This document shows, in pieces, positions 17,554-26,224 of a DNA stretch of 64,000 bases. The notes below the pieces were generated by a model, which worked only from the letters and a program-made list of their open reading frames with translations, had not been told where the DNA came from and did not search any database. The position numbers and the translations under genes were made by a program. The stretch lies in the NCBI RefSeq assembly GCF_003997495.1, contig NZ_RZRU01000001.1:372001-436000 (forward strand), in the 5' to 3' direction. The stretch is from Mesorhizobium sp. M7A.F.Ca.US.008.03.1.1. Its GTDB lineage: Bacteria > Pseudomonadota > Alphaproteobacteria > Rhizobiales > Rhizobiaceae. Position 1 is the stretch's first letter. Each line of letters begins with the position of its first letter.

Positions 17554-19547
17554 ACTCCTGCCAGGTCGAGTTCATGAGTTGGGCCGGTTTGCTGTGCTTG
17601 CCGGTTGGCTTGGCTCCGCCAGGCCTGGAACATCAACGCGGACCACAATTCGCGCGAGCGGTTTTGACCATCAATGTGATCGCGCCAGCAGGCGTCGATC
17701 TTCGCAGGGTCCAATACGTCACTGCTTTCGGTTCGCATGTCGGCGAGAAGATCGGTGGCCCAGTTGCGCAGCGGACCCCGTAGCCATGCAGCGATAGGGA
17801 CATCGAAGCCCTGTTTCGGACGCTCGATCAGGTGCTGCGGGAGATAGCGGCGCAGCAATTGACGAAGGATCCATTTGCCGGCGCCATCACGAACTTTCAT
17901 GTTGGATGGCAGCCGCCAGGAGAATTCGACAACGCGGTGGTCAAGCAGAGGACACCGGCCCTCAAGGCCGTTGGCCATGGTGGCACGGTCCAGCTTCACC
18001 AAGATATCGCCAGGCAAGTATCCCGCCATGTCATCGCACAGAAGACGGGAGAGCAGGTCGTCAGGCGGCGGACCGCCATAGCCGTGGATTGGTTCGGTCG
18101 GGCGCTGATGCCCGAGGTTTTCAGCCTGTGGCCGCGCCAGCCGCTGAAACAATTCGTCTTCATCCGATGCCGCGAGCAGCCGGGCGAGACGTTCCATTCG
18201 GTCGCTCCGGATAAAATGCCTGGCACTTGCAGAGAGCGGCAATTTGCCAACGACATCGTCACGTCCGGCCCGCGCGAGTAACCCTGCGCCCGCCGCCAGG
18301 GTTCGGCGCAATTGTCGGGGCAGGCGCAGGTGTTGTTTCAGCCGCTCCGCCATGAAGTGGCGGCCATATCCCGCGAAGCATTCGTCACCACCGTCGCCCG
18401 ACAGCGCTACTGTGACGTGCTGACGAGCGAGCCTGGCAACGAGCAGGGTCGGTATCTGCGATTCATCGGCGAAGGGTTCATCCCAGACCTGCGGCAATTC
18501 GGGAATGACGTCACGTGCGGCGCTTGGCGAGAGGTGAAGTTCGGAGTGGTCGGTACCCAGATGACGGGCAACGGCCGCTGCGTATGGAGCTTCATCAAAG
18601 CCGCCCTCCGCGAACGAGATCGTGAAACTGCGAACCGGCTTGCAGGATTGGGCCTGCATCAAGGCGATCACGGCTGAGCTGTCGATCCCCCCTGACAGGA
18701 AGCCGCCTAGAGGGACGTCGGCGATCATGCGTTCCCGCACGGCCAGCCGAAGCCGGTTGTCCAGTTCGTCAACCAGATCTTCGTCGGTGCCGGTGGCGGG
18801 GTTCCGTCGCCCATCGGCAGCAACGTCAGCCAGTGACCACCAGCGGTGAACGCGTTGGGAAAGACGGTCCGCGCTGCGGTTTTCGGCAAAATTCGCCGCG
18901 GTGACGGAAAGGACAGAACCGGGCGGCAGTTTGAACACGCTTCGCCAGATACAGCGGTGGTCCGGCACCCATCCCGTTGAAAGCATTGCGGCCGCGGCAT
19001 CAAGATCAAGGTCGGGAGAAAAGCCCGGAAAGGAGTTGATCGCCTTCAGCTCAGAGGCGAAAACCAATGCGTCTCGGGTCGAAGCAACATAGAGGGGCTT
19101 TTTGCCCATCCTGTCGCGGGCCAGATAAAGGCTTCTTGTCTTCAGATCCCACAATGCGAACACGAACATTCCGGCAAAGCGTTTGAGGGAGGTCTCAAGC
19201 CCCCAATGCTCGATTGCGCTGAGCATAACTTCAGTGTCGCTGGCACCTTGAAAGGTTTGGCCCGCACTCTCGAGTTCGCAACGCAAATCGCGGAAATTGT
19301 ATATCTCACCGTTGAAGGTGATCACGTACCGTCCGCTGGCGGAATGCATCGGCTGGTGCCCGGCGGCTGACAGGTCGACAATTGCCAATCGCCTGTGGCC
19401 CAGTGCGATTCCAGCTTCGCGATCGGCCCAGAGCCCTTCGCCATCCGGGCCCCGGTGACGCAGCGATGCGGTCATCCGCCCGATCGCTCCGAGCGGCTTT
19501 ATGTCCGTGGCGTCGGAAGCCAATAGAATTCCCGCGATCCCGCACAT
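17550..19547 (-). CDS. asnB: Asparagine synthase-like glutamine amidotransferase
   Basis: A 665-residue class II glutamine amidotransferase. Mature Cys2 (MCGIAG) is the glutaminase nucleophile, with RHRGPDGEG and FNGEIYN in the N-terminal domain. The ATP-pyrophosphatase motif LSGGIDSSAVIALM lies near residue 275, and LSGDGGDECFAGYGRH follows. It should transfer ammonia to a carboxyl activated as acyl-AMP. Within polysaccharide clusters such proteins often amidate uronic acids, so this role is more likely than bulk asparagine synthesis, though that is inference. Its start and the Wzy stop share one base (TAATG). Confidence 0.85.
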   Translation of the reverse strand: MCGIAGILLASDATDIKPLGAIGRMTASLRHRGPDGEGLWADREAGIALGHRRLAIVDLSAAGHQPMHSASGRYVITFNGEIYNFRDLRCELESAGQTFQGASDTEVMLSAIEHWGLETSLKRFAGMFVFALWDLKTRSLYLARDRMGKKPLYVASTRDALVFASELKAINSFPGFSPDLDLDAAAAMLSTGWVPDHRCIWRSVFKLPPGSVLSVTAANFAENRSADRLSQRVHRWWSLADVAADGRRNPATGTDEDLVDELDNRLRLAVRERMIADVPLGGFLSGGIDSSAVIALMQAQSCKPVRSFTISFAEGGFDEAPYAAAVARHLGTDHSELHLSPSAARDVIPELPQVWDEPFADESQIPTLLVARLARQHVTVALSGDGGDECFAGYGRHFMAERLKQHLRLPRQLRRTLAAGAGLLARAGRDDVVGKLPLSASARHFIRSDRMERLARLLAASDEDELFQRLARPQAENLGHQRPTEPIHGYGGPPPDDLLSRLLCDDMAGYLPGDILVKLDRATMANGLEGRCPLLDHRVVEFSWRLPSNMKVRDGAGKWILRQLLRRYLPQHLIERPKQGFDVPIAAWLRGPLRNWATDLLADMRTESSDVLDPAKIDACWRDHIDGQNRSRELWSALMFQAWRSQANRQAQQTGPTHELDLAGV

Positions 19548-20806
19548 TAGGACACCCTCGGTTCAGCAAGCTGGCGCCGAAGTGCGGTCGGATTTCCGGC
19601 TACGAGGCAGAAAGCCAGCGAAAACCACACGATCGGATGGCGGATGATCAGGTGAGGCATGCTGAAGACTATCGTCGACGCACCGAGCACCAGCAGCGCG
19701 TCGAATCCCGCTCGCCAGGCAAGCGACATGGCGGCTCCCACGATCCAGACCAATGCCATCACGGCAAGCAATCCGCCCTGCAGGTAAAGGTCGAGAACGG
19801 TATTATGGGCCTCGAAGGGTCGCTGCAGAAATTGACGGTCGGCGACGGGCGGGCGCTCGAGGTGGGGGCCAGGGCCCAATCCCAGGGACCCGGATTTCAA
19901 CCCTTTTTCCACGGCCTCCTGCCACAGGTAGAGCCGGAGTTCGAACGTTTCGAGTGTCGCTTCCCCACCCTGGTCCTTGGTAAGGCTCTTGGCAAAATGG
20001 GCGACGCTGGCCTCTTCGGTGAGCGCGTACGGCGTCATCGCCAGCGCCAGAGGCAAGGAACCCGACAACAGCACAATTGCTGCCAGGCGAGACAGGCTGG
20101 CGCGACCGCTCGTTGCGATCCATGCACGAAGCCGCAATCCGAGAAAGACGAGGCAACTCAGGATACTGGTGTAGAGATAGGTGTCGCTCTTCGTCAGCCG
20201 GCCGACATAAAAGGTCAGGATCAGGCTGGAGAATGCGAGCAAACGGCGCCATGGGTTGCGGGTGGTCGTGGCAAGGTGCAAAGCCAGGGGGCCAAAAAGC
20301 GCGCAATAGAGCGCAAGTTGGTTTGGGTTCTCGGACCAGCCACGGAACCTGTCCCAGAACCAGGGGTCGACGCCGGACTGGTGGGCTACCCCAAATGCCA
20401 GTCCCAGCTGAATTACGAAGCTTCCATTGGCGATGGCGATCACCCACCAGGCACTGCGGCGAAGGTGACGATCGGCGTCGGGCTCCGCGGCCGCCAGGCA
20501 TGTGAAGCCGGCCAGCAGCATGTAGGCCATCACGTCATGTACCAGCCCGGTCAGGTAAAGGACGGTGGTCAGGTAGCCGACGATCGTGCCGATTCCCAAA
20601 GCCAGCGACAAGATCAGCCAGAAGCTCGCCAGTTGGACAAAAGCGGGTGTGACCTGGAGACGACCCCCGGCGAATATTCGTCCAATCGCCAGAACGATCC
20701 AGATCGCGATGAACAATTCGCCATAGCCGAGCGGCAATCCCGGAACGCCCAGTTGCGTCGCATAGGACATCGCAACTCCCAGGGCGAGCAAGGCGTCCCG
20801 GATCAT
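19547..20806 (-). CDS. O-antigen ligase/polymerase family protein (Wzy-like)
   Basis: A 419-residue membrane protein with about 10-12 helices. It has the periplasmic loop typical of the Wzy_C/O-antigen ligase family (ETFELRLYLWQEAVEKGLKSG, then LGLGPGPH and AHNTVLDLYLQGG). AHN following a Gly-Pro-rich loop is the family hallmark. It should polymerise repeat units in the periplasm. It is joined to the GT4 gene by a 4-base overlap and to the amidotransferase gene by 1 base, so the three are co-translated. Confidence 0.83.
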   Translation of the reverse strand: MIRDALLALGVAMSYATQLGVPGLPLGYGELFIAIWIVLAIGRIFAGGRLQVTPAFVQLASFWLILSLALGIGTIVGYLTTVLYLTGLVHDVMAYMLLAGFTCLAAAEPDADRHLRRSAWWVIAIANGSFVIQLGLAFGVAHQSGVDPWFWDRFRGWSENPNQLALYCALFGPLALHLATTTRNPWRRLLAFSSLILTFYVGRLTKSDTYLYTSILSCLVFLGLRLRAWIATSGRASLSRLAAIVLLSGSLPLALAMTPYALTEEASVAHFAKSLTKDQGGEATLETFELRLYLWQEAVEKGLKSGSLGLGPGPHLERPPVADRQFLQRPFEAHNTVLDLYLQGGLLAVMALVWIVGAAMSLAWRAGFDALLVLGASTIVFSMPHLIIRHPIVWFSLAFCLVAGNPTALRRQLAEPRVS

Positions 20807-22011
20807 TGACGTGCTCCGCCCCGGTGATCTGCAAGGCTGCCCTCGAGTGCGACAGCAGGTAGCGGTCGCGGAAGCCCCGCGCGGAGCGTGTTTTCGTACA
20901 GGTCGCAGTACTGATCGACCACCAACGGCAGGGCAAATCGCTCCCGCACAAGTTCAGCGGAACGGGCGCCCATTGCCTTGGCCGCAACGCGGTCGGACAG
21001 CAAGTCTATTGTTCGCGAGGCAAGGGCATCGGCATCATGCGGTGCAACCAGATAGCCATTCCACCCGTCTTCGACGACGTCTCTGCAGCCTGGCATCCTG
21101 GAAGCCACGATTGGTAGTCCCGCAAGCCCCGCTTCCAGCAACACACGCGGTATTCCTTCGCGATACTGGGTGGGAAAGGCGAATACATCGGCCATGCCAA
21201 GGAGATCAGCTACATCGCGTCGTGGCCCCAAGGCCAGCACATGAGGTGCGTGCCGATCGATCTCCGACTTGTCGATTGCGAATGAGCCTTCGGATTCTCG
21301 CGGACCGACAAGCACAAACCGTGCTGCGGGTCTTTCAGACAGGATGCGAGGGATCGCACGGAGAAGGGTCGCCACGCCTTTCTGGCGCGTCAAACGGCCG
21401 ACGAAGATCACCACTTCGGCGGACTGAAGGCCGAGTTCCCTACGCATCTTCGTTGCCGAGGACCCGAGATGGCGCACCGTTGCGAACGCATCGACATCGA
21501 TTCCGGAACTGCGTATCAGTCGTGAGCTTCCGCGACCGATCAGCCGAAAGCGCTCGAAGAACAGTTGGTCGTCGCGATTTTGGAAAACGGTCGCTGCCGT
21601 CCAGGAAGACGCAAGCCATTGCAGTGCGCAATAGATCGGACGCAAGGCCAAGGCGCGAGGCTCCAGCGATGAGAACGTCCAGCCCAGCCCGTTGATGGTG
21701 CGGATGACCGGGACGGTTCCCCGTACCGAAAGGGGCGTCAACAGATTTGGCTTGGTGTCGAAACTCTGGATGATGTCAGGCTGAAGCTCCCGCATCAAAC
21801 GGCGCATCGTTCCGAGGGCCCGCCATTCCCCGCCGCCAGATGCAAACCGGTCGAAGGAGAACCTGTGATGCGAAATGTCATGCCGTAAAAACGGTACTGG
21901 AGACCCGCTGGAGACCGCCGTAACGCGAAAGCCTTTCTCTCGCAGCGCTATGAGGAAGGGAACTCTCAAGGCGTGATCCTCGCCTCCCACGCAGACCAGA
22001 TGCGGGTTCAT
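20803..22011 (-). CDS. Family 4 glycosyltransferase
   Basis: About 402 residues with a GT-B fold. The C-terminal domain carries VIFVGRLTRQKGVATLLRAI and the ExxxGLPIVASR donor-site block (LLEAGLAGLPIVASRMPGCRDVV). It should transfer a sugar from an NDP donor to the lipid-linked chain on the cytoplasmic face. I set the start at the ATG at 22011, which has GGGAGAGG about 4 bases upstream; frames starting at 22032 or 22074 add residues unlike the family. It is the first gene of the second polysaccharide operon. Confidence 0.85.
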   Translation of the reverse strand: MNPHLVCVGGEDHALRVPFLIALREKGFRVTAVSSGSPVPFLRHDISHHRFSFDRFASGGGEWRALGTMRRLMRELQPDIIQSFDTKPNLLTPLSVRGTVPVIRTINGLGWTFSSLEPRALALRPIYCALQWLASSWTAATVFQNRDDQLFFERFRLIGRGSSRLIRSSGIDVDAFATVRHLGSSATKMRRELGLQSAEVVIFVGRLTRQKGVATLLRAIPRILSERPAARFVLVGPRESEGSFAIDKSEIDRHAPHVLALGPRRDVADLLGMADVFAFPTQYREGIPRVLLEAGLAGLPIVASRMPGCRDVVEDGWNGYLVAPHDADALASRTIDLLSDRVAAKAMGARSAELVRERFALPLVVDQYCDLYENTLRAGLPRPLPAVALEGSLADHRGGARQ

Positions 22012-22136
22012 CTGCCTCTCCCACGCGCACATGGCAGTCAAGTCGAGGAACCGATCGGCTCTCGATGCTGCCATCGCCCGGTTTCACCACCTCTGAGCGG
22101 ATGCGCCCGAGTGCACGCTATGGGGAGGCCAGGTTC

Positions 22137-22159
22137 CTGTCCTCGTCCGTTTGAATGAC
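22137..22159. repeat. 23-base repeat upstream of the GT4 operon (copy 1)
   Basis: A 23-base sequence containing CCTCGTCCGTTTGAATGAC is repeated exactly at 25642-25664. Here it lies about 126 bases upstream of the GT4 start, inside the 339-base gap 22012-22350. It may be a regulator site or a trace of duplication. Its TGAATGAC end matches half of the inverted repeat at 15202-15217. Confidence 0.6.
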
Positions 22160-22292
22160 ACCCATGATGTTGGAAAGGATAGCGACTGGTGGGTGCTCAA
22201 CTGGAGCAAGACGTGATGCCTGAGTTTTCGCGGTTGGCCGATGAACGCAGAAGTTCCCGACGCTTGATTTGCGTGGCACCGTGCAGACGAAA

Positions 22293-22327
22293 GTCGGCGA
22301 GGCCCCAGCGCCCCGCCGACTTTTTTT
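22293..22327. terminator. Rho-independent terminator after the RTX gene
   Basis: GTCGGCG (22293-22299) pairs with CGCCGAC (22314-22320) across a GC-rich 14-base loop. Seven T follow on the + strand; on the minus strand the stem is followed by TTTCGT. It lies about 25 bases past the RTX stop and can serve that minus-strand gene. No + strand gene ends nearby. Confidence 0.75.
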
Positions 22328-22350
22328 AAGGCATTCGCCGTTGGGCTGGT

Positions 22351-24120
22351 TCAGGTGACCAGGAAGGACGATGCGGTAATCGACAGATGTGGAGAGAGGG
22401 TCGCGAAATGGATCTGGTTTGCCCCTCCGACGCCGTCGCTGTCGAATGAAAGAGCTCCCGTCGCACTGTTGTAGACAATGTGATCGGAACTGTCGTGCGC
22501 AGCTTTGCCGGCGAAGAAAGCCTCCGACGAGAGCCCACCCTGATCGAGACCGGCAAAGATGGAATGATCGAGGTGGATCTTGTCCTGGGCTTTGTTGAAA
22601 TCGGTGATCCTGTCGACATTTCCGTCGCCAAGAGCGGTGCTGAAAACGAAGACATCGCTGCCGCCGCGGCCGGTCAAAGTGTCGGCTCCGCCGCCACCGT
22701 CGATCTTGTTGGCGCCGGCGTTGCCTTTGACGGTCTGAGCGAACTCATTGCCCGTCAGGTCGATTGCGGCCTTGCTTGACGCCTTGCTGGTCGCGAGTTG
22801 CTCGATGTGCGAGCCAGCCGATAGGGCGAAACTCACAGAAGCGAGGACTTTATCGATGCCGCTGCCCTTCTGCTCCACCACTTTGTCGTGAGCATTGTCG
22901 ACGGAATAGGTGTCATTCCCACCATATCCGGTCATCTTGTCGGCGCCACCGCCGCCATTGATCTTGTTGGCGCCGCCATTCCCATAGATGGCTTGACCGA
23001 ATTCGTTGCCGGTCAGGTTGATGGACGCCCTGCCACCCGAATTGGCGGTGGAGAGCTGTTCGACATGTGATCCCGCCGTAAGAGCGTAGCTCACCGAGGC
23101 CGCGACCTTGTCGAACCCCCCGTTTGGCGCTTCCATTACCTTGTCATGAGCATTGTTGACGAGATATTTGTCATTGCCCGTGGTTGCGTGAAAAACATCT
23201 GCGCCGCGCGTGCCATGGAAGACATGATCGCTGCCCGACGGGGCCGGCGCTGCGGGAGCAGGGGCGCCGGCGTTAGTTGGAGGCGTGGCCGGTGTGCCGA
23301 CCGGATCACCGACCGGCGCGGTGACAGGATCACTAACCGGGGGCGAGGCCGGGGCATGGGTGCCCTCGAGATTGTGCTGAAGGAAAAAGGCTTTCAGTTC
23401 CGAGGCGCTTTCAAGCGCGGTGTCGCCATTCTGCGTTCCCCATTTATAGGTATAGTCAAAGGCCGGTGACGGAACCAGTGCGGCCCAACGATCAATCATG
23501 GCCTGCTCTTGGGCAGCGGTGGGCATGACAAACTTGCCGCCGGCGCTGGTTTCCCAGTTGCCACCACCGAACGCCTGGTAAAGCGGGACGATCTTGTCGA
23601 TCGGGATGCCCGCTTCACCGGCAGCCGCTACCATCTTGTCGATATGAGAGTAGTCGGGAGCCGAGGTGTTATTGATGGGGTAATAGCCGATGCCGTAGAA
23701 ATCGATGCCCGTATTCGCCGGATTGTAAGCGGCGTGGGCCGGGTCATTCGGGTTCATGTAGCTCGGGGAGCCATCCGTGCCCAGGTTCATCATGGTGATG
23801 AAGGTCTTGGCGCCGGGAAAATGAGAATGGATCCAGTCGGATTCCGCCTTTAGGTTTGCAGCGGTTGCGTAGCTGCCCCACTTGCCTGTCGGATCAGGCT
23901 CGTCGCTAAGGTAAAATCCGAACACATCCGGATTGCCTATGAAGGGAGTGACTTTATCAATGAAAGACGAAGTTACTCCGTCGTGCTCACCGAGATAAAC
24001 CAAGCCTTTCATGCCATCCGGCAAAGCATTGACTTGCGAAACGTATTGAACATCAGCCAGATTGAATCCGGCGGTTGCGATCTCGGCGGCTGATCCACCG
24101 GACGCGTAGTGGAGTGTCAT
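22351..24120 (-). CDS. Secreted RTX calcium-binding protein with glycosidase-like N-terminal domain
   Basis: A 589-residue protein. Residues 1-255 look like a TIM-barrel glycoside-hydrolase-type domain (FGFYLSDEPDP with Glu74, later GIDFYGIGYYPIN). A proline-rich linker follows (about 255-300). Two repeats of about 100 residues, each ending in GGxGxD-type calcium-binding blocks (INGGGGADKMTGYGGND; IDGGGGADTLTGRGGSD), precede a C-terminal secretion region ending in ITASSFLVT. There is no Sec signal, as expected for type I secretion, and the PrsD/PrsE genes lie 2.1 kb away. It may process or bind the exopolysaccharide, as PlyA-type proteins do in Rhizobium. AAAGGA sits 7 bases before the ATG. 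Confidence 0.85.
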   Translation of the reverse strand: MTLHYASGGSAAEIATAGFNLADVQYVSQVNALPDGMKGLVYLGEHDGVTSSFIDKVTPFIGNPDVFGFYLSDEPDPTGKWGSYATAANLKAESDWIHSHFPGAKTFITMMNLGTDGSPSYMNPNDPAHAAYNPANTGIDFYGIGYYPINNTSAPDYSHIDKMVAAAGEAGIPIDKIVPLYQAFGGGNWETSAGGKFVMPTAAQEQAMIDRWAALVPSPAFDYTYKWGTQNGDTALESASELKAFFLQHNLEGTHAPASPPVSDPVTAPVGDPVGTPATPPTNAGAPAPAAPAPSGSDHVFHGTRGADVFHATTGNDKYLVNNAHDKVMEAPNGGFDKVAASVSYALTAGSHVEQLSTANSGGRASINLTGNEFGQAIYGNGGANKINGGGGADKMTGYGGNDTYSVDNAHDKVVEQKGSGIDKVLASVSFALSAGSHIEQLATSKASSKAAIDLTGNEFAQTVKGNAGANKIDGGGGADTLTGRGGSDVFVFSTALGDGNVDRITDFNKAQDKIHLDHSIFAGLDQGGLSSEAFFAGKAAHDSSDHIVYNSATGALSFDSDGVGGANQIHFATLSPHLSITASSFLVT

Positions 24121-24436
24121 CCAAAAATCCTTTGGTTGATTCGGTTATGCCCCATGTCTGCTTAGTTGACGGCGCATATTAGGCCCAAATCAAATACGAC
24201 ACCCGCTGGATAGAATCTTTGATCGCCGGCAGGATTGCTGCACAGCAGGAATGTCCTGCTTCGGCCAACCGAAGTCTTTTAAAACGGTGCCGCAACAACA
24301 ACATAAGCCCTCTCATCCGGCTCATTGTTGAGCGCGTGATTGGGAAATATCCGCCTTTCCCGACCGAGTTATCCCCAATTAGAGGAAAGCCATGGGGGTG
24401 CCTCGGCACATGAACCGAGGCTTACGCCCTTGCGGC
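24121..24436. promoter_or_regulatory. Leader/promoter region of the RTX gene
   Basis: No gene is seen here. The first 80 bases or so upstream of the RTX start (GGTTGATTCGGTTA and onward to AAATCAAATAC near 24185) are clearly related to 25810-25870, next to the RTX fragment. This segment therefore belonged to a duplicated unit and probably carries the RTX promoter. A short hairpin (GCGGC/GCCGC) at the end of the ATP-grasp gene is a weak terminator candidate. Confidence 0.45.
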
Positions 24437-25420
24437 TCAGCCGCCAACTTGGCGGTCGAAAGATCGTGCCGCTTGCGGCGTGAAGCGGCCACCTATCGCT
24501 GCTTTAGGAACACTTTCTGCCTTGATCCTATTTAAAAAATCTATGGCCCAACTCTCGTTTGAAATATGATCCGATCCAGCGCATGGAGAAAAGGTCATCT
24601 CTCCAAAATATATGTCCCCATTAACACAGTACAAATCAACCCTGACAAACTCAACATCTCTAGATATCGTCTCCGCAATCTCAGTCATTTTTTCGAGATT
24701 TTCGGGCCTTTCTACGTTTTCTGGTATGTCATAACCGTACATGACATCAATCTGCTTAAAATCCGGAAGAGAAAAGACAGCTCTCTTATGATCAACAAAT
24801 CTACCGACGTCGACTTGAAGATAGAGTGCCCTGCCGCGAATACAAAAGAATTTGTAATCGCTTAGTTCTGCTCCCGTAGAAATATTATCTTCGATAATTA
24901 TCTTCTTTTCCATCTTGTAATATTGCGTCTCTCGTCCAATATTGAAATAAGATCTCTTGGAAAAAATTAAGAATTCCTCTATGGTTTTCCTATTGAGCGG
25001 CTTGTCGAGGAATATAATTTTTCCGGAGGAGTGGGTCGGCTTCATCACGAAATGACGTCCGATGAAGGGCTCGATCCAAAGTTGAATATCATCTGCCGTT
25101 GTATTTCTATCTATCTTGAAGACAGAAATCGTCTTTGGGATTTTAAGACCTCCGATTCCATCAACTATGTACTTAGCATAATGCTTATCAACGCATATCT
25201 TCTCTAGATAGCCCCATCTATTCCGTATCATTCTGTCAAAGATAAAATCATTTATCGTGGCAGATTGGCTGGAAACCCGTCTTGGGAACCTATTGTTTCC
25301 GTTAAAGAATCCGGCGGCTGCTATGGGGTAGTTCAGAACGTAAAAATTCGGGGTTATCAAGCTGACCCTATATATCGTTTCCCAGACAGCTCTTCTTAAT
25401 TTTCGATACTTCTTTTCCAC
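24437..25420 (-). CDS. ATP-grasp (TupA-like) enzyme in an AT-rich island
   Basis: About 327 residues. ATP-grasp features are FVMKPTHSSGKIIFLDKP, then IIEDNISTGAELSDYKFFC, FVRVDLYCVNGDIYFGEMTF and the tail SNESWAIDFL. It matches the TupA-like family found in teichuronopeptide and capsule loci, which may attach amino acids or link sugar and acid groups. I place the start at the GTG at 25420 (VEKKYRK); frames extending to 25768 add about 116 low-quality residues read from the RTX fragment. Composition is much more AT-rich than neighbours (roughly 40% GC by eye), with many AAA, ATA and TTT codons, so recent acquisition is likely. The start is tentative. Confidence 0.7.
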   Translation of the reverse strand: MEKKYRKLRRAVWETIYRVSLITPNFYVLNYPIAAAGFFNGNNRFPRRVSSQSATINDFIFDRMIRNRWGYLEKICVDKHYAKYIVDGIGGLKIPKTISVFKIDRNTTADDIQLWIEPFIGRHFVMKPTHSSGKIIFLDKPLNRKTIEEFLIFSKRSYFNIGRETQYYKMEKKIIIEDNISTGAELSDYKFFCIRGRALYLQVDVGRFVDHKRAVFSLPDFKQIDVMYGYDIPENVERPENLEKMTEIAETISRDVEFVRVDLYCVNGDIYFGEMTFSPCAGSDHISNESWAIDFLNRIKAESVPKAAIGGRFTPQAARSFDRQVGG

Positions 25421-25641
25421 GCAACACCCCACTACGTTTCGATTCAACGCGCCGACCAACGCAGCCTCCGCTCTGATAACGACGATGGCGAAGGCGCGAT
25501 CAGGCTTCTTGGCAGATTGGCAGCCGTCGCAGCCGAGGCGGGTTCGAGCCCGTCGGCTAGCGCGCCCCGAGGTGAACGAGCCTTTTATCCAGTCGCCATC
25601 CTGCGCATGAGCTAAACCCAGAATACGGTCAGGCTCGATCA

Positions 25642-25664
25642 CTGTCCTCGTCCGTTTGAATGAC
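25642..25664. repeat. 23-base repeat (copy 2)
   Basis: An exact copy of the sequence at 22137-22159, in the same orientation, about 220 bases upstream of the ATP-grasp gene start and at the edge of the RTX fragment. After it comes GCATGCTGC, which partly matches the bases following the inverted repeat near 15211. The pair could have been brought here with the duplicated RTX 5' segment or by recombination. Confidence 0.6.
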
Positions 25665-25870
25665 GCATGCTGCGCGCCGGCCTGACGGTCGTCCACTTGC
25701 CGCCGCTGAAGTCTGGGGGACTGGATGATCTTGTCGATCGGAATGCCGGACTTCACTGCCGCACCCATGGCCCTATCTTACGCAATGGAGTGCCAACCAA
25801 AGAACATTTGGTTGATTCGGTTAAAGCGCTGTCTGCTCAGGTGATTGGTGTAATCAGGACGAAATCAAAT
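25665..25870 (-). pseudogene. Decayed fragment of a second RTX gene (5' end and leader)
   Basis: Read on the minus strand, 25810-25870 matches the leader of the intact RTX gene. The start codon position has become TTG and the AAAGGA ribosome site has changed to AAATGT. The first codons give LALHCVR then a stop, against MTLHYAS in the intact gene. The match then jumps to SGIPIDKI, which corresponds to a point near residue 175 of the intact protein, and continues out of frame through GGKWTTVRP (GGKFVMPT in the intact gene). So about 165 codons are deleted and at least one frameshift is present. It cannot make a functional RTX protein. Confidence 0.7.
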
Positions 25871-26224
25871 ACAAAATACAGAACGATAAAAGGTTTGATT
25901 GATCTAGGTTGTTGCTCCGTATCAGGTATTTTGCGCCGCGGACCGCGGCGTCTTTGAAAGTGTGTAGAAGCAAGGACATAGGCCTGTTTCGCGTGTTCCG
26001 TTCTGGACTGCGTTACTAGCGCGAATTGCCGCTTTTTGGGAAGTTATCCCCAGCCTGTGCACGCTCCGGGTCGCGTTGCGCTGGTCCCGCGCCACGAATC
26101 CGCTGCATTTTCCTCAAAGTCGACGTATGTAAGCAGAGCGTAATAAGGGGGCGACGGATAGCGGCTGCTATGCGCACCAAGAAAGGTTTGAGCCATCACA
26201 ACTTACGGAAGTAACGGCGCGGCA
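25871..26224. other. Intergenic region upstream of prsD
   Basis: No gene is supported in these 354 bases. They should contain the promoter for the prsDE pair. An AT-rich stretch at about 25860-25925 (AAATACAAAATACAG and downstream) is the best promoter candidate, but no clear -35/-10 pair stands out. Confidence 0.4.

Noticed and set aside
22137..25664. The two 23-base repeats as ends of an insertion sequence or attachment sites
   Set aside because: They are direct repeats 3.5 kb apart with no transposase or integrase between them, and the segment between holds the RTX gene.
25421..25768. N-terminal extension of the ATP-grasp protein
   Set aside because: The extra 116 residues are read from the RTX fragment and flanking DNA, have different composition, and do not resemble the family.
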